Assembly: GCA_903861055.1 (NCBI GenBank)
Contig: CAIOSU010000176.1
Location: forward strand, 1-17,248
Direction: 5' to 3'
Source of the DNA: an uncultured bacterium
GTDB taxonomy: Bacteria; Bacteroidota; Bacteroidia; Chitinophagales; CAIOSU01
Length of the DNA: 17,248 nucleotides
The notes beneath the pieces are model-generated. The model was not told where the DNA came from. It ran no database searches and saw only the letters and a program-made list of their open reading frames with translations. Numbering within the stretch: position 1 is the first letter of the stretch; each line of letters starts with the position of its first letter. The translations under genes were made by a program, and so were the position numbers. Below are positions 1-6,643 of this stretch, in pieces.

Positions 1-1125
1 GTAGCGCTATTAGGTTATCTAATTACCCCCGATTCTACTCCTTTTGCCAACGAACAAATACTGCCTATAAATTATAAGTCTCCTGGCTTTGAAATACAAA
101 TGCTGAAGGTTCGAAAGAACAGAGAAGTACCCGAAACTGGCTTTTTTGACCAAATGCTTTATGGTGCGCCCAATGCTTATACTTTAGTTCCGCTTAACAG
201 CTACCAAATAATAGGAGACACACTTTACGCTGAGACCTTTGCTGGCGATAGTAATCGATCGAAACCTGAGAAATACCATTTGGTTGATTTGGTCTTTGCC
301 ATCGATGAAACGAATCCCAATATCCGCCACGAAGGCGAAACTATCTATTACAACGATTTGGCAGGCCAGCAACAATCAGTTGCGGCAAAGGAGCTAACCG
401 TTAAGGTGGAGAATGAAAACTTTGCAACACACACCTATTATCTAGGGACTGATAAATACGGGCGCGATATTCTGAGCCAGTTGATGATAGGCACGCGTGT
501 ATCTTTAATGGTGGGCTTAATGGCCATGATTATTTCAGTGCTGCTGGGTGTTGTATTGGGGGCTTTGGCAGGTTATTTTGGGGGTTGGTTGGATGATGTT
601 ATCATGTATCTAGTAAACGTTATTTGGGCCATACCTACCATACTTTTGGTTTTCGCAATTGCTATCGCTTTTGAGGACCGTGGTTTGTGGCAGGTGTTTT
701 TTGCCATTGGGGTAACTATGTGGGTTGAGGTCGCTCGTATTGTGCGCGGACAGGTAATAAGCATGCGCGAAATGCAGTTTGTTGAGGCGGCCAAAAGTTT
801 AGGATATAGCGAAGGCAGAACCATTTTTAAGCACATATTACCGAACATAACTGGCCCAATTATCGTACAAGCAGCTGCAAACTTTGCTTCGGCCATTTTG
901 ATAGAGGCTGGCCTCAGCTATTTGGGCCTTGGCGCAAAAACCGAGGTGCCAACTTGGGGCCGCATGCTTAGCGACAATTATGGTTACATTATCAGCGGTA
1001 ACAATTCGTTTCTGGCGCTATCGCCTGGCATTGCCATAATGTTACTGGTGTTGGCGTTTAATCTGCTCGGAAATGGTTTGAGAGATGCATTTGATGTAAA
1101 AACAAGCTTGCAAAGTAATCGGTAA
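1..1125 (+). CDS. Oligopeptide/dipeptide ABC transporter permease, DppC/OppC type (5' end outside window)
   Basis: Inner-membrane permease subunit of a peptide-type ABC importer. The frame is open from base 1 with no stop, so the gene starts upstream; 374 residues are visible. The first residues (VALLGYLITPD) look like the end of the first transmembrane helix. About 110 mostly soluble residues follow, longer than in E. coli DppC. The BPD_transp_1 domain then starts near the VSLMVGLMAMIISVLLG helix, with about five hydrophobic segments. The cytoplasmic EAA loop that docks on the ATPase is clear: EAAKSLGYSEGRTIFKHILP, with the conserved Gly and His-x-Leu-Pro. Family knowledge predicts partners (DppB-like permease, ATPases, binding protein), but none is visible here. 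The ATG at base 100 is internal, not the start. The transported substrate cannot be read from the sequence. Confidence 0.9.
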   Translation, partial: VALLGYLITPDSTPFANEQILPINYKSPGFEIQMLKVRKNREVPETGFFDQMLYGAPNAYTLVPLNSYQIIGDTLYAETFAGDSNRSKPEKYHLVDLVFAIDETNPNIRHEGETIYYNDLAGQQQSVAAKELTVKVENENFATHTYYLGTDKYGRDILSQLMIGTRVSLMVGLMAMIISVLLGVVLGALAGYFGGWLDDVIMYLVNVIWAIPTILLVFAIAIAFEDRGLWQVFFAIGVTMWVEVARIVRGQVISMREMQFVEAAKSLGYSEGRTIFKHILPNITGPIIVQAAANFASAILIEAGLSYLGLGAKTEVPTWGRMLSDNYGYIISGNNSFLALSPGIAIMLLVLAFNLLGNGLRDAFDVKTSLQSNR

Positions 1126-1160
1126 AAAGTAGTATATTTAGACTTAGGGCTAAGCAATTG

Positions 1161-2408
1161 ATGAAGGAAACACATCCGGAAACTATCGTGGACGATAAAG
1201 TAGCACATCTAGAAAGGTTGCTAACTGTCAAGCAATTGCAGATCAATTCGTTATTGGAGGTGTCTCAAGCTATCAATAACAATTTCTCTACTTCGGCCCT
1301 TTTTCGCATCTACGAGTTTATCCTTCGCGCTCAAATGGGCATTCAACGGTTGTTGGTTTTTATTAAAAACGATAAGTGGGATTGCGTTTGTAACTCTGGC
1401 GTAAGTGATTCGTTTCGCGAAATCAATGTCGATATCGATTTATCTTCATTCCGCAACATTGCTACCATTAATGTCTCTCGAAACGAGAAACTGAAGGAGT
1501 TTGACGTTATTATACCAGTACTGCACAAGGATACGCCCTTGGCTTACGTACTTATTGGCGACTTGAAAACGGACGACAACGATTCGTTGGAAGAGAAACT
1601 GAAGTTCATACAAACCATTACCAATATTGTTATTGTGGCCGTGGAGAATAAAAAACTCTTCAACAACCAGATTCAGCAAGAAGTAATGCGCAAAGAGCTT
1701 GAGTTTGCAGCCAAAATGCAGTCAATGCTTATACCAAGCGACTTGCCCAATAATAGTGTGATAGAGATGGCCTCGGTATATTTGCCGCACCACGATATTG
1801 GCGGCGATTATTACGATTGCTTAGAGATTTCGGAAACGGAACTGCTCTTTTGCATAGGCGATATATCAGGTAAAGGTATTGCAGCGGCCTTGTTGATGGC
1901 TAACTTTCAGGCCAACCTTCGTGGAGAGGTAAGCAAGCTCGATAATCTTGGAGAGTTTGTTCAATATCTTAACGTAAAGGTTAACCAGATAACCAAAGGA
2001 GAAAAGTTTATTACCCTATTTATTGGTGTATACAATAGCGAAACGCGCATTTTGAGGTATGTAAACGCTGGTCACAACCCACCCTTGTTGTTAAAAGACG
2101 GAGCCATAACCGAACTTGATAAGGGCTGTACATTATTGGGCATGTTCGAAGCGCTGCCAGTGATGCGCATTGGTAAGGAAAGAATACCTGAAGGGGGTGT
2201 GCTGATAAACTATACTGATGGTTTGATTGATTTTGAAAACGGCAAAGGCGAGTATTTCTCCCAAGAGCGTTTGGAAAGTTTCTTGATTAGTAATGGCGAG
2301 CTAAAAATGGAGGATTTCAATAAAGGTCTCTTGAAATACGTATCCGACTTTAAAGGCGAAGGCTTGTTTATTGACGACATTACCATCTTAAGCTGCCGCT
2401 TTTTCTAG
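1161..2408 (+). CDS. GAF-SpoIIE family PP2C-type serine/threonine phosphatase (RsbU-like)
   Basis: Predicted cytoplasmic serine phosphatase of the SpoIIE/RsbU group, which typically dephosphorylates anti-anti-sigma (STAS) proteins in partner-switching control. Residues about 30-165 resemble a GAF sensor domain. A helical linker at about 160-190 leads into the SpoIIE domain. Metal-binding and core motifs are present: GGDYYD (214-219), GDISGKG (233-239), NAGHNPP (292-298), TDGLID (342-347) and DDIT (395-398), so the enzyme should be active. I chose the ATG at 1161; a TTG directly before it (1158) is a less likely start. It lies 35 bp after the permease. A near-consensus -7 box, TATATTTA at 1133-1140, suggests it may have its own promoter. 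No STAS or HATPase partner gene is in the window, so the target is unknown. Confidence 0.9.
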   Translation: MKETHPETIVDDKVAHLERLLTVKQLQINSLLEVSQAINNNFSTSALFRIYEFILRAQMGIQRLLVFIKNDKWDCVCNSGVSDSFREINVDIDLSSFRNIATINVSRNEKLKEFDVIIPVLHKDTPLAYVLIGDLKTDDNDSLEEKLKFIQTITNIVIVAVENKKLFNNQIQQEVMRKELEFAAKMQSMLIPSDLPNNSVIEMASVYLPHHDIGGDYYDCLEISETELLFCIGDISGKGIAAALLMANFQANLRGEVSKLDNLGEFVQYLNVKVNQITKGEKFITLFIGVYNSETRILRYVNAGHNPPLLLKDGAITELDKGCTLLGMFEALPVMRIGKERIPEGGVLINYTDGLIDFENGKGEYFSQERLESFLISNGELKMEDFNKGLLKYVSDFKGEGLFIDDITILSCRFF

Positions 2409-2424
2409 GTCTTATAATTAAGAC
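2409..2424. other. Short inverted repeat directly after the phosphatase stop
   Basis: GTCTTA (2409-2414) and TAAGAC (2419-2424) can pair around a TAAT loop. The element starts at the first base after the stop codon. It has no T-tract, so it is a weak terminator candidate. Its right arm shares AAGAC with the heptamer array that follows, so it may simply be an inverted unit of that array. Confidence 0.4.
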
Positions 2425-2426
2425 TT

Positions 2427-2482
2427 AAGACACAAGACACAAGACACAAGACACAAGACACAAGACACAAGACACAAGACAC
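2427..2482. repeat. Perfect tandem array of AAGACAC, 8 copies
   Basis: Eight uninterrupted identical heptamers (56 bp) lie in the gap between the convergent phosphatase and dioxygenase genes. A degenerate unit (AAGACTT) precedes them. GTCTTA occurs on both flanks (2409-2414 and 2489-2494), the reverse complement of the repeat core. Perfect copies imply recent expansion, probably by slippage. Confidence 0.97.
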
Positions 2483-2552
2483 GTTATAGTCTTAGTAGCA
2501 AAAAAGGTTCAAGATCACCACAGTATTTGCAACCTATCCTAATTTTCAGGCT

Positions 2553-2573
2553 TAAATTTTGAATTGTAAATTG
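2553..2573. repeat. Degenerate heptamer array TRAATTK, 3 copies
   Basis: TAAATTT, TGAATTG and TAAATTG follow each other at exact 7-bp spacing, in the same convergent gap as the AAGACAC array but with an unrelated sequence. The palindrome TGCGC-A-GCGCA (2572-2582) follows and abuts the dioxygenase stop codon. Three short A/T-rich units are weaker evidence than the larger arrays. Confidence 0.6.
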
Positions 2574-2582
2574 CGCAGCGCA

Positions 2583-3095
2583 TCAAGGCTTCTGCATAAC
2601 CGTGTTACAGTTTTTACAAGTGCGCAGTTCTTCGCTGTTGTAAAAAGTCTGCATTACTTTCGGCAGTTGCGTTACAATGTCAGTAAGGGCAAAATATTCT
2701 TCATATAGCTTGTGGTTGCAGTTTTCGCAGTACCAAAGAAAGCCATCTTGTTCTCCCTCTTTGCGGTAACGCTCTATAACCAAACCCACTGAATTTGCTG
2801 GCCGCTGTGGCGAATGTGGCACGCGCGGCGGCAACAGAAAGATGTCTCCTTCGTTGATTTGGATATCAACAGGTTTACCGTCTTCAATAATCTTTACAAC
2901 AATGTTTCCTTCTAGTTGATAGAACAGTTCTTCGCCTTCCTCCCAATGGTAATCTTTGCGATTGTTAGGGCCACCCACTACCATTACAATAAAGTCGTCG
3001 TTGCCTTTATATACCTGCTGGTTGCCCACGGGTGGTTTAAGCAAGTGGCGGTTATCGTCAATCCACTTTTTAATGTTAAAGGGGCGGGAGGTCAT
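2583..3095 (-). CDS. nbaC: 3-hydroxyanthranilate 3,4-dioxygenase
   Basis: Cupin-fold Fe(II) dioxygenase that opens the ring of 3-hydroxyanthranilate to 2-amino-3-carboxymuconate semialdehyde. This is the step of the kynurenine pathway leading to quinolinate/NAD or to tryptophan breakdown. The 170-residue length fits the bacterial enzyme. Iron ligands are recognisable as H50, E56 and H94, in YHWEEGEELFYQLEG and PPRVPHSPQR. Substrate-binding R46, R98 and E108 are present. The C-terminal rubredoxin-like site has both Cys pairs, C123/C126 (CENC) and C160/C163 (CKNC). It starts at ATG 3095 and is transcribed convergently with the upstream phosphatase. The next gene upstream on its strand is an Nramp-like transporter, 71 bp away. 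No other kynurenine gene (KynU, KMO, ACMSD or NadC) is visible. Confidence 0.95.
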   Translation of the reverse strand: MTSRPFNIKKWIDDNRHLLKPPVGNQQVYKGNDDFIVMVVGGPNNRKDYHWEEGEELFYQLEGNIVVKIIEDGKPVDIQINEGDIFLLPPRVPHSPQRPANSVGLVIERYRKEGEQDGFLWYCENCNHKLYEEYFALTDIVTQLPKVMQTFYNSEELRTCKNCNTVMQKP

Positions 3096-3130
3096 AGCGG
3101 TTACTAGTTTCGAGTTATGGGTTGGGAGTT
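3096..3130. repeat. Degenerate heptamer array nnnRGTT, 5 units
   Basis: GTT recurs at 3100, 3107, 3114, 3121 and 3128, exactly every 7 bp. The units are agcgGTT, actaGTT, tcgaGTT, atggGTT and gggaGTT. The array fills the bases directly upstream of the dioxygenase start codon, so it would lie in that gene's leader or promoter. Confidence 0.75.
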
Positions 3131-3166
3131 ACAGAAGTATCTGCAGCTTTTTAAAGTTAGCAAAAC

Positions 3167-4510
3167 TTAACTGGGGAGCAAAAGGGTACAGCCATATACC
3201 CCGCAAAAAACTAGTAGAAATGCTATGCCCAACCAGCTCAATACTCTTAATGGCAATTGCGGCTGTGCCTCAAGGGGTGTGTGTTTGCTGGTAACCAAGT
3301 GATAATTGGCAAAGGCAAAAAATGGTGCAGTAAGGAAAGAAAGGATGGTGGCCAATTGCACTAACTGCAGCATAGAAGTGCTAAAAAATGAGATGAGCGC
3401 TAATGCCCCGGCAAATAGTATTGCCATTACCAGCCAGTAATATTGCTGCTCTTTTTTTGGCGTATCGTGGTTGGTAAGGATAAGGGTAGTTTGGCTGAGC
3501 GTTCTGGGTATGGCATCGAAGCAGGTAAGCGCGGTGCTGAACATGGTAGTAAGCGCCGCAATGGCTATGCCCCAGCGTGCCACCGGACCCAAGGTATTGG
3601 CGTAAATATTGATTAACGCGTTGCTGAAGCTGGCTGCTCCGTCGGGCAATTCTTGACCAGTGCCATAGATGGATACCGCACCTAGGCCCACAAATGCGAG
3701 TGCCAAAACCGCAGTGCTCCAATAGCCTATTTTAAAGTCGAAAAGGCTGTTTTGAGCATTAAATTCCGGTTGCTGCTTGCGTTTCTCTAAGCTCCAAATA
3801 GAATACCACACCGATAGGTCTATAGGTGCGGGCATCCAGCCCATAAAAGCAATAAGGAAAACAAGGTGGCTCGTGTTGCTCCAATCGAAATGAGGGGTTT
3901 CGATAACCAAGCTGCTATCGTACTTAAGCCAAGCACCTGCCAATGCAATTACCGTTGATAGCGATAGCAGCACTACAATGCCTTTCATGGTTTTATCCAG
4001 TAAACTATACTTGCCTATTATTAGTAACCCAGCACAAACGGATAGGATAATGGCGCTCCACCAAATGGGGCTTTCGCCAATGGGTAATAAGTTTTGTGCA
4101 ATGCCTGCCGTAACTAAAGTGACTGTGGCTTGCACCGTAAACACCGTAAGCACCGTTACCACTAAAAAGAACCACAATACCCACTTGCCCTGCCTACGGT
4201 AGCCTTGCAATAGGCTTTCGCCGGTAGCCAAGGCATACCGCGACCCGAATTCGAAAAAGGGGTATTTAAACAGGTTAACGGCTACTACTACCCAAGCCAA
4301 CTCCCAGCCAAAGCTAGCTCCAGCTCGGGTGCTCTGCACCAGATGCGATACGCCGATAGCAGCCCCAGCGAATAATATGCCAGGGCCCATCAAGCGGAGG
4401 GTATGCAATAGTCGGTTCAAAACTTGCGGGTTTTCGGGGTGAAAGATAAATAATTTTTGACGTCTGAGTTGCGAAATACTATTTGCGATTGTGATTTGAA
4501 ATGTGACCAT
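3167..4510 (-). CDS. Nramp-family transporter with altered metal-binding motifs
   Basis: Polytopic inner-membrane protein of the Nramp (divalent metal/proton symporter) superfamily, with about 10-11 hydrophobic helices in 447 residues. The helix-1 signature begins GPGILFAGAAIGVSHLVQS (42-60). Canonical Nramps carry Asp-Pro-Gly-Asn where this protein has Gly-Val-Ser-His. In helix 6 the canonical Met-Pro-His is Met-Pro-Ala (226-228). Helix 2 is well conserved (NLFKYPFFEFGSRYALATGESLL). It is therefore a divergent Nramp-related protein, and its substrate should not be assumed to be Mn or Fe. The only ATG upstream of helix 1 is at 4510. The first roughly 10-20 codons there run through heptamer-like DNA (4483-4510), so the true start may be further in, for example a TTG at 4420. 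It may be co-transcribed with the downstream dioxygenase. Confidence 0.85.
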   Translation of the reverse strand: MVTFQITIANSISQLRRQKLFIFHPENPQVLNRLLHTLRLMGPGILFAGAAIGVSHLVQSTRAGASFGWELAWVVVAVNLFKYPFFEFGSRYALATGESLLQGYRRQGKWVLWFFLVVTVLTVFTVQATVTLVTAGIAQNLLPIGESPIWWSAIILSVCAGLLIIGKYSLLDKTMKGIVVLLSLSTVIALAGAWLKYDSSLVIETPHFDWSNTSHLVFLIAFMGWMPAPIDLSVWYSIWSLEKRKQQPEFNAQNSLFDFKIGYWSTAVLALAFVGLGAVSIYGTGQELPDGAASFSNALINIYANTLGPVARWGIAIAALTTMFSTALTCFDAIPRTLSQTTLILTNHDTPKKEQQYYWLVMAILFAGALALISFFSTSMLQLVQLATILSFLTAPFFAFANYHLVTSKHTPLEAQPQLPLRVLSWLGIAFLLVFCGVYGCTLLLPS

Positions 4511-4524
4511 GTAAGTTTCTCCCC

Positions 4525-4549
4525 TGTCATCCTGAGCGTAGTCGAACGG
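4525..4549. repeat. Dispersed TGTCATCCTGAGCG element, copy 1
   Basis: The segment TGTCATCCTGAGCGTAGTCG continues with AACGG. A second copy in the opposite orientation lies at 16421-16444 and matches at about 21 of 24 positions. From memory, this intergenic element is very common in Bacteroidota genomes. It sits in the divergent gap between the Nramp-like gene and the SDR. Confidence 0.8.
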
Positions 4550-4639
4550 GTCAGGGGGAGGTTAGGAGGGGGTTGCTGAGGTGAGCAGCAAATTTGAAAT
4601 TACATCTGATTCGAATTTAGGCAGATTAGTACAGCCTAA
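4548..4639. other. G-rich run plus two small hairpins in the Nramp/SDR divergent gap
   Basis: G-tracts at 4548-4550, 4554-4558, 4560-4561, 4565-4566 and 4568-4572 give a possible two-tier quadruplex. The hairpin TTGCTG/CAGCAA (4573-4578 with 4586-4591) follows. A second inverted repeat, TTAGGC/GCCTAA (4617-4622 with 4634-4639), lies upstream of the SDR and could be an operator. None is proven functional. Confidence 0.4.
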
Positions 4640-4666
4640 TTACCGAAAACCCCAACACTTTTCTTA

Positions 4667-4702
4667 GTTTCACATCTCTCATTTCAAATCTTATTTTGAA
4701 AC
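4667..4702 (+). repeat. SDR leader: GTTTCA...TGAAAC inverted ends enclosing a heptamer array
   Basis: CACATCT, CTCATTT and CAAATCT run at exact 7-bp spacing (4671-4691). GTTTCA (4667-4672) and TGAAAC (4697-4702) bracket them and can pair. The right arm ends one base before the SDR start codon. The GYDIA kinase gene has a very similar leader at 5589-5626. Confidence 0.6.
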
Positions 4703-4703
4703 C

Positions 4704-5498
4704 ATGGATTTAGATCTTACCGGAAAGTATGCCTTAGTAGGCGGTGCCAGCAAAGGTATTGGCCGTGCCGTAGCCGAAGAGTTGGCGCTATTGGGCGCTA
4801 ACGTGATAGTAATGGCCCGCTCTTATGATTTGTTGCAGCAAGCAGTAGCGGCATTGCCCAATAACGGTACCCAGAAGCACAACTATATTGTGGCCGATAA
4901 CAGCCAGCCGCAAGCCCTACGCGAGGCAGTGGTAACTTTTATGCAAACACACAACCTGTTTACGATACACATATTGGTTAACAATACGGGCGGCCCCGCT
5001 GGCGGTCCTGCTATTGACGCCAAGCCTGAGGAGTTTGTTAGCGCTTTTACCAACCACTTACTTTGCAATCAACATCTTGCCCAAATATTGGTGCCAGGCA
5101 TGAAGGCTGCGGGTTTTGGGCGCATCATCAATATCATCAGTACCAGCGTAAAGCAGCCTATACTTGGGTTGGGCGTGAGCAATACCATCCGTGGGGCTGT
5201 GGCCAACTGGGCAAAAACCTTGTCGTTGGAGCTAGGGCAATACGGTATTACCGTTAACAACGTGCTGCCGGGCTTTACCGAAACAGAACGTTTGGAAAGT
5301 ATTATTGGCAACAAAGCCGCCAAAAGTGGCAGTAACGAAGCCACCGTTATTGCCCAAATGAAGCAGGAGACCCCAGCGGGCCGCTTTGCTAGTGCCAACG
5401 AAGTGGCAGCTGCCGCTGCATTTTTGGCCAGCCCTGCTGCAGCATATATCAATGGCATCAACCTGCCAGTAGATGGTGGAAGAACGGCAAGCCTTTGA
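4704..5498 (+). CDS. Atypical short-chain dehydrogenase/reductase lacking the catalytic Tyr and Lys
   Basis: 264-residue Rossmann-fold SDR resembling the FabG-like subgroup. The cofactor motif is GGASKGIG (13-20), where classical members have TGxxxGIG. NNTGG (93-97) replaces the usual NNAG, and the late NNVLPGFTETER and PVDGG segments are typical. The catalytic Ser is S146. The position 13 residues later, normally Tyr, is S159, and the Lys four residues beyond that is R163 (GLGVSNTIRGAV). Family knowledge: a BKR-like SDR subgroup with imperfect active sites exists, so this is probably inherited rather than a mutation. Substrate and even redox activity are uncertain. It starts at ATG 4704. The GYDIA kinase follows after 120 bp on the same strand, so co-transcription is possible but not shown. 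Confidence 0.88.
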   Translation: MDLDLTGKYALVGGASKGIGRAVAEELALLGANVIVMARSYDLLQQAVAALPNNGTQKHNYIVADNSQPQALREAVVTFMQTHNLFTIHILVNNTGGPAGGPAIDAKPEEFVSAFTNHLLCNQHLAQILVPGMKAAGFGRIINIISTSVKQPILGLGVSNTIRGAVANWAKTLSLELGQYGITVNNVLPGFTETERLESIIGNKAAKSGSNEATVIAQMKQETPAGRFASANEVAAAAAFLASPAAAYINGINLPVDGGRTASL

Positions 5499-5567
5499 TT
5501 AGATATGAAGTAGAAAATGATAGATTTGAAACTTTGTGTTTAAATTTTTCAAATTTGCCTTACCTTT

Positions 5568-5575
5568 TACTTTTG
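5568..5575 (+). promoter_or_regulatory. Candidate Bacteroidota -7 box TACTTTTG
   Basis: Exact match to the TAnnTTTG consensus, 43 bp before the GYDIA kinase start. No TTTG sits at the usual -33 distance (TTTT does). A second exact match, TAGATTTG, lies at 5521-5528. Start of transcription here would give a leader of about 35-40 nt containing the TCnCATT array. Confidence 0.35.
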
Positions 5576-5591
5576 TTTACAACTAATAGTT

Positions 5592-5619
5592 TCTCATTTC
5601 ACATTTCATATCTCGCATT
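5592..5619 (+). repeat. Degenerate heptamer array TCnCATT, 4 units
   Basis: TCTCATT, TCACATT, TCATATC and TCGCATT are spaced exactly 7 bp apart. GTTTC (5589-5593) and GAAAC (5622-5626) bracket them, as in the SDR leader. The last base is also the first base of the proposed TTG start codon of the GYDIA kinase. Confidence 0.75.
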
Positions 5620-6554
5620 TGGAAACGCCTCCCCTTCGATATTACGCCCACGGTAAATTGCTGCTTAGCGGTGAGTATGCGGTATTGGATGGTGCATTGG
5701 CTTGGGCCGTGCCTACCAAATATGGACAGTGGTTGGAGATTTTCCCTGATTCGCCGGGTATGATAGTTTGGCAAGCATTGGATCATGAAGAAATTCCTTG
5801 GTTTGAGGCTACTATAAAATTATCCGACCTTACTGTAATTCAATACAACGATTATGGCTTTGCCACGCGTTTGGCGGAAATCCTGCAAGCCGTTCGCAAA
5901 CAAAATCCTAACTTCCTAAAAAGTAATAAGGGTATTAAGGCCGTTACCAGGTTGGAGTTTCCGCAAGATTGGGGCTTGGGCAGCAGTTCCACACTTATCA
6001 GTTTAATAGCCCAATGGGCGGAGGTAAATGCGTATAAATTGCTTGCCGATACCTTTGGTGGTTCGGGCTACGATGTTGCCTGTGCCCAAAGCGAAACGCC
6101 TATTCTATTTAACTTGCAACAAGGCAATCCTGTTTGGGAAGCCGTAAGCCATGTGCCGCCGTTTAAAGACCATATTTACTTCCTTTACCTAGGTAAGAAG
6201 CAAAATAGCCGCGAAGGCATTGCCCGCTACAGAAAGTTGGACATTGATTACGAAACGCTGACCAGAGAAATAACCCTTTGCACCATAACGATGCAAGCTG
6301 CGCAACGATTAGACACCTTGCAACAAAGTATGGAGTGGCACGAGAATTTGATAAGCAGCGCACTAGAGCTGGAGAAAGTAAAGGATAGGTTGTTCTCTGA
6401 TTTCGAAGGTTCCGTTAAATCGCTAGGTGCTTGGGGTGGCGATTTTGTAATGGCGGTAAGCCCAAATGCCACTAACCAGGTAGTAGCTTACTTTGAGGCT
6501 AAAGGCTATCAAACCTTACTAACTTGGGATGAATTGGTGTTGGATGGGAATTGA
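5619..6554 (+). CDS. GYDIA-type GHMP kinase, candidate phosphomevalonate kinase
   Basis: 311-residue GHMP-superfamily small-molecule kinase. The N-terminal YYAHGKLLLSGEYAVLDGA opening is the GHMP start motif. The ATP loop GLGSSS is at 119-124. GSGYDVA (148-154) is the GYDIA signature. The C-terminal glycine motif is LGAWGGDFVMA (279-289). It is immediately upstream of mvaD and the mevalonate kinase gene. The pathway needs a phosphomevalonate kinase, and no classical one is present, so that role is inferred from context. The frame has no ATG near the conserved start; TTG at 5619 is the only conventional start codon that keeps the HGKLLLSGEY motif. It lies inside a heptamer array. The 89-bp gap to mvaD contains a possible promoter. 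Confidence 0.88.
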   Translation: METPPLRYYAHGKLLLSGEYAVLDGALAWAVPTKYGQWLEIFPDSPGMIVWQALDHEEIPWFEATIKLSDLTVIQYNDYGFATRLAEILQAVRKQNPNFLKSNKGIKAVTRLEFPQDWGLGSSSTLISLIAQWAEVNAYKLLADTFGGSGYDVACAQSETPILFNLQQGNPVWEAVSHVPPFKDHIYFLYLGKKQNSREGIARYRKLDIDYETLTREITLCTITMQAAQRLDTLQQSMEWHENLISSALELEKVKDRLFSDFEGSVKSLGAWGGDFVMAVSPNATNQVVAYFEAKGYQTLLTWDELVLDGN

Positions 6555-6623
6555 ATTTCGCCCAATCTGAGTTAAAACTCCTTAAACCAAAACCCTTTTT
6601 ATCGGTTATCCAGCCAATGGTGT

Positions 6624-6631
6624 TATTTTTG
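6624..6631 (+). promoter_or_regulatory. Candidate -7 box TATTTTTG upstream of mvaD
   Basis: Exact TAnnTTTG match ending 12 bp before the mvaD ATG, so the leader would be only a few bases long. The -33 element is poor (a TTTTT run near 6596-6600, slightly too far). It could drive mvaD and mevalonate kinase separately from the GYDIA gene. Confidence 0.35.
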
Positions 6632-6643
6632 TATTAGATTACC

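Noticed and set aside
2427..2482. CRISPR array
   Set aside because: The units are 7 bp with no spacers; this is a simple tandem repeat.
3100..3130. tRNA T-arm (GTTTCGAGT-like string)
   Set aside because: No acceptor or anticodon arms can be built; the pattern is explained by GTT recurring every 7 bp.
3381..3722. 113-codon frame in the Nramp-like gene region on the same strand
   Set aside because: Out-of-frame reading of a clear membrane-protein gene; composition (many Cys, Arg, Gln) is not protein-like.
5069..5461. 130-codon open frame antisense to the SDR
   Set aside because: It is a shadow of a strongly conserved SDR; its translation is low-complexity Ala/Leu with no recognisable domain.
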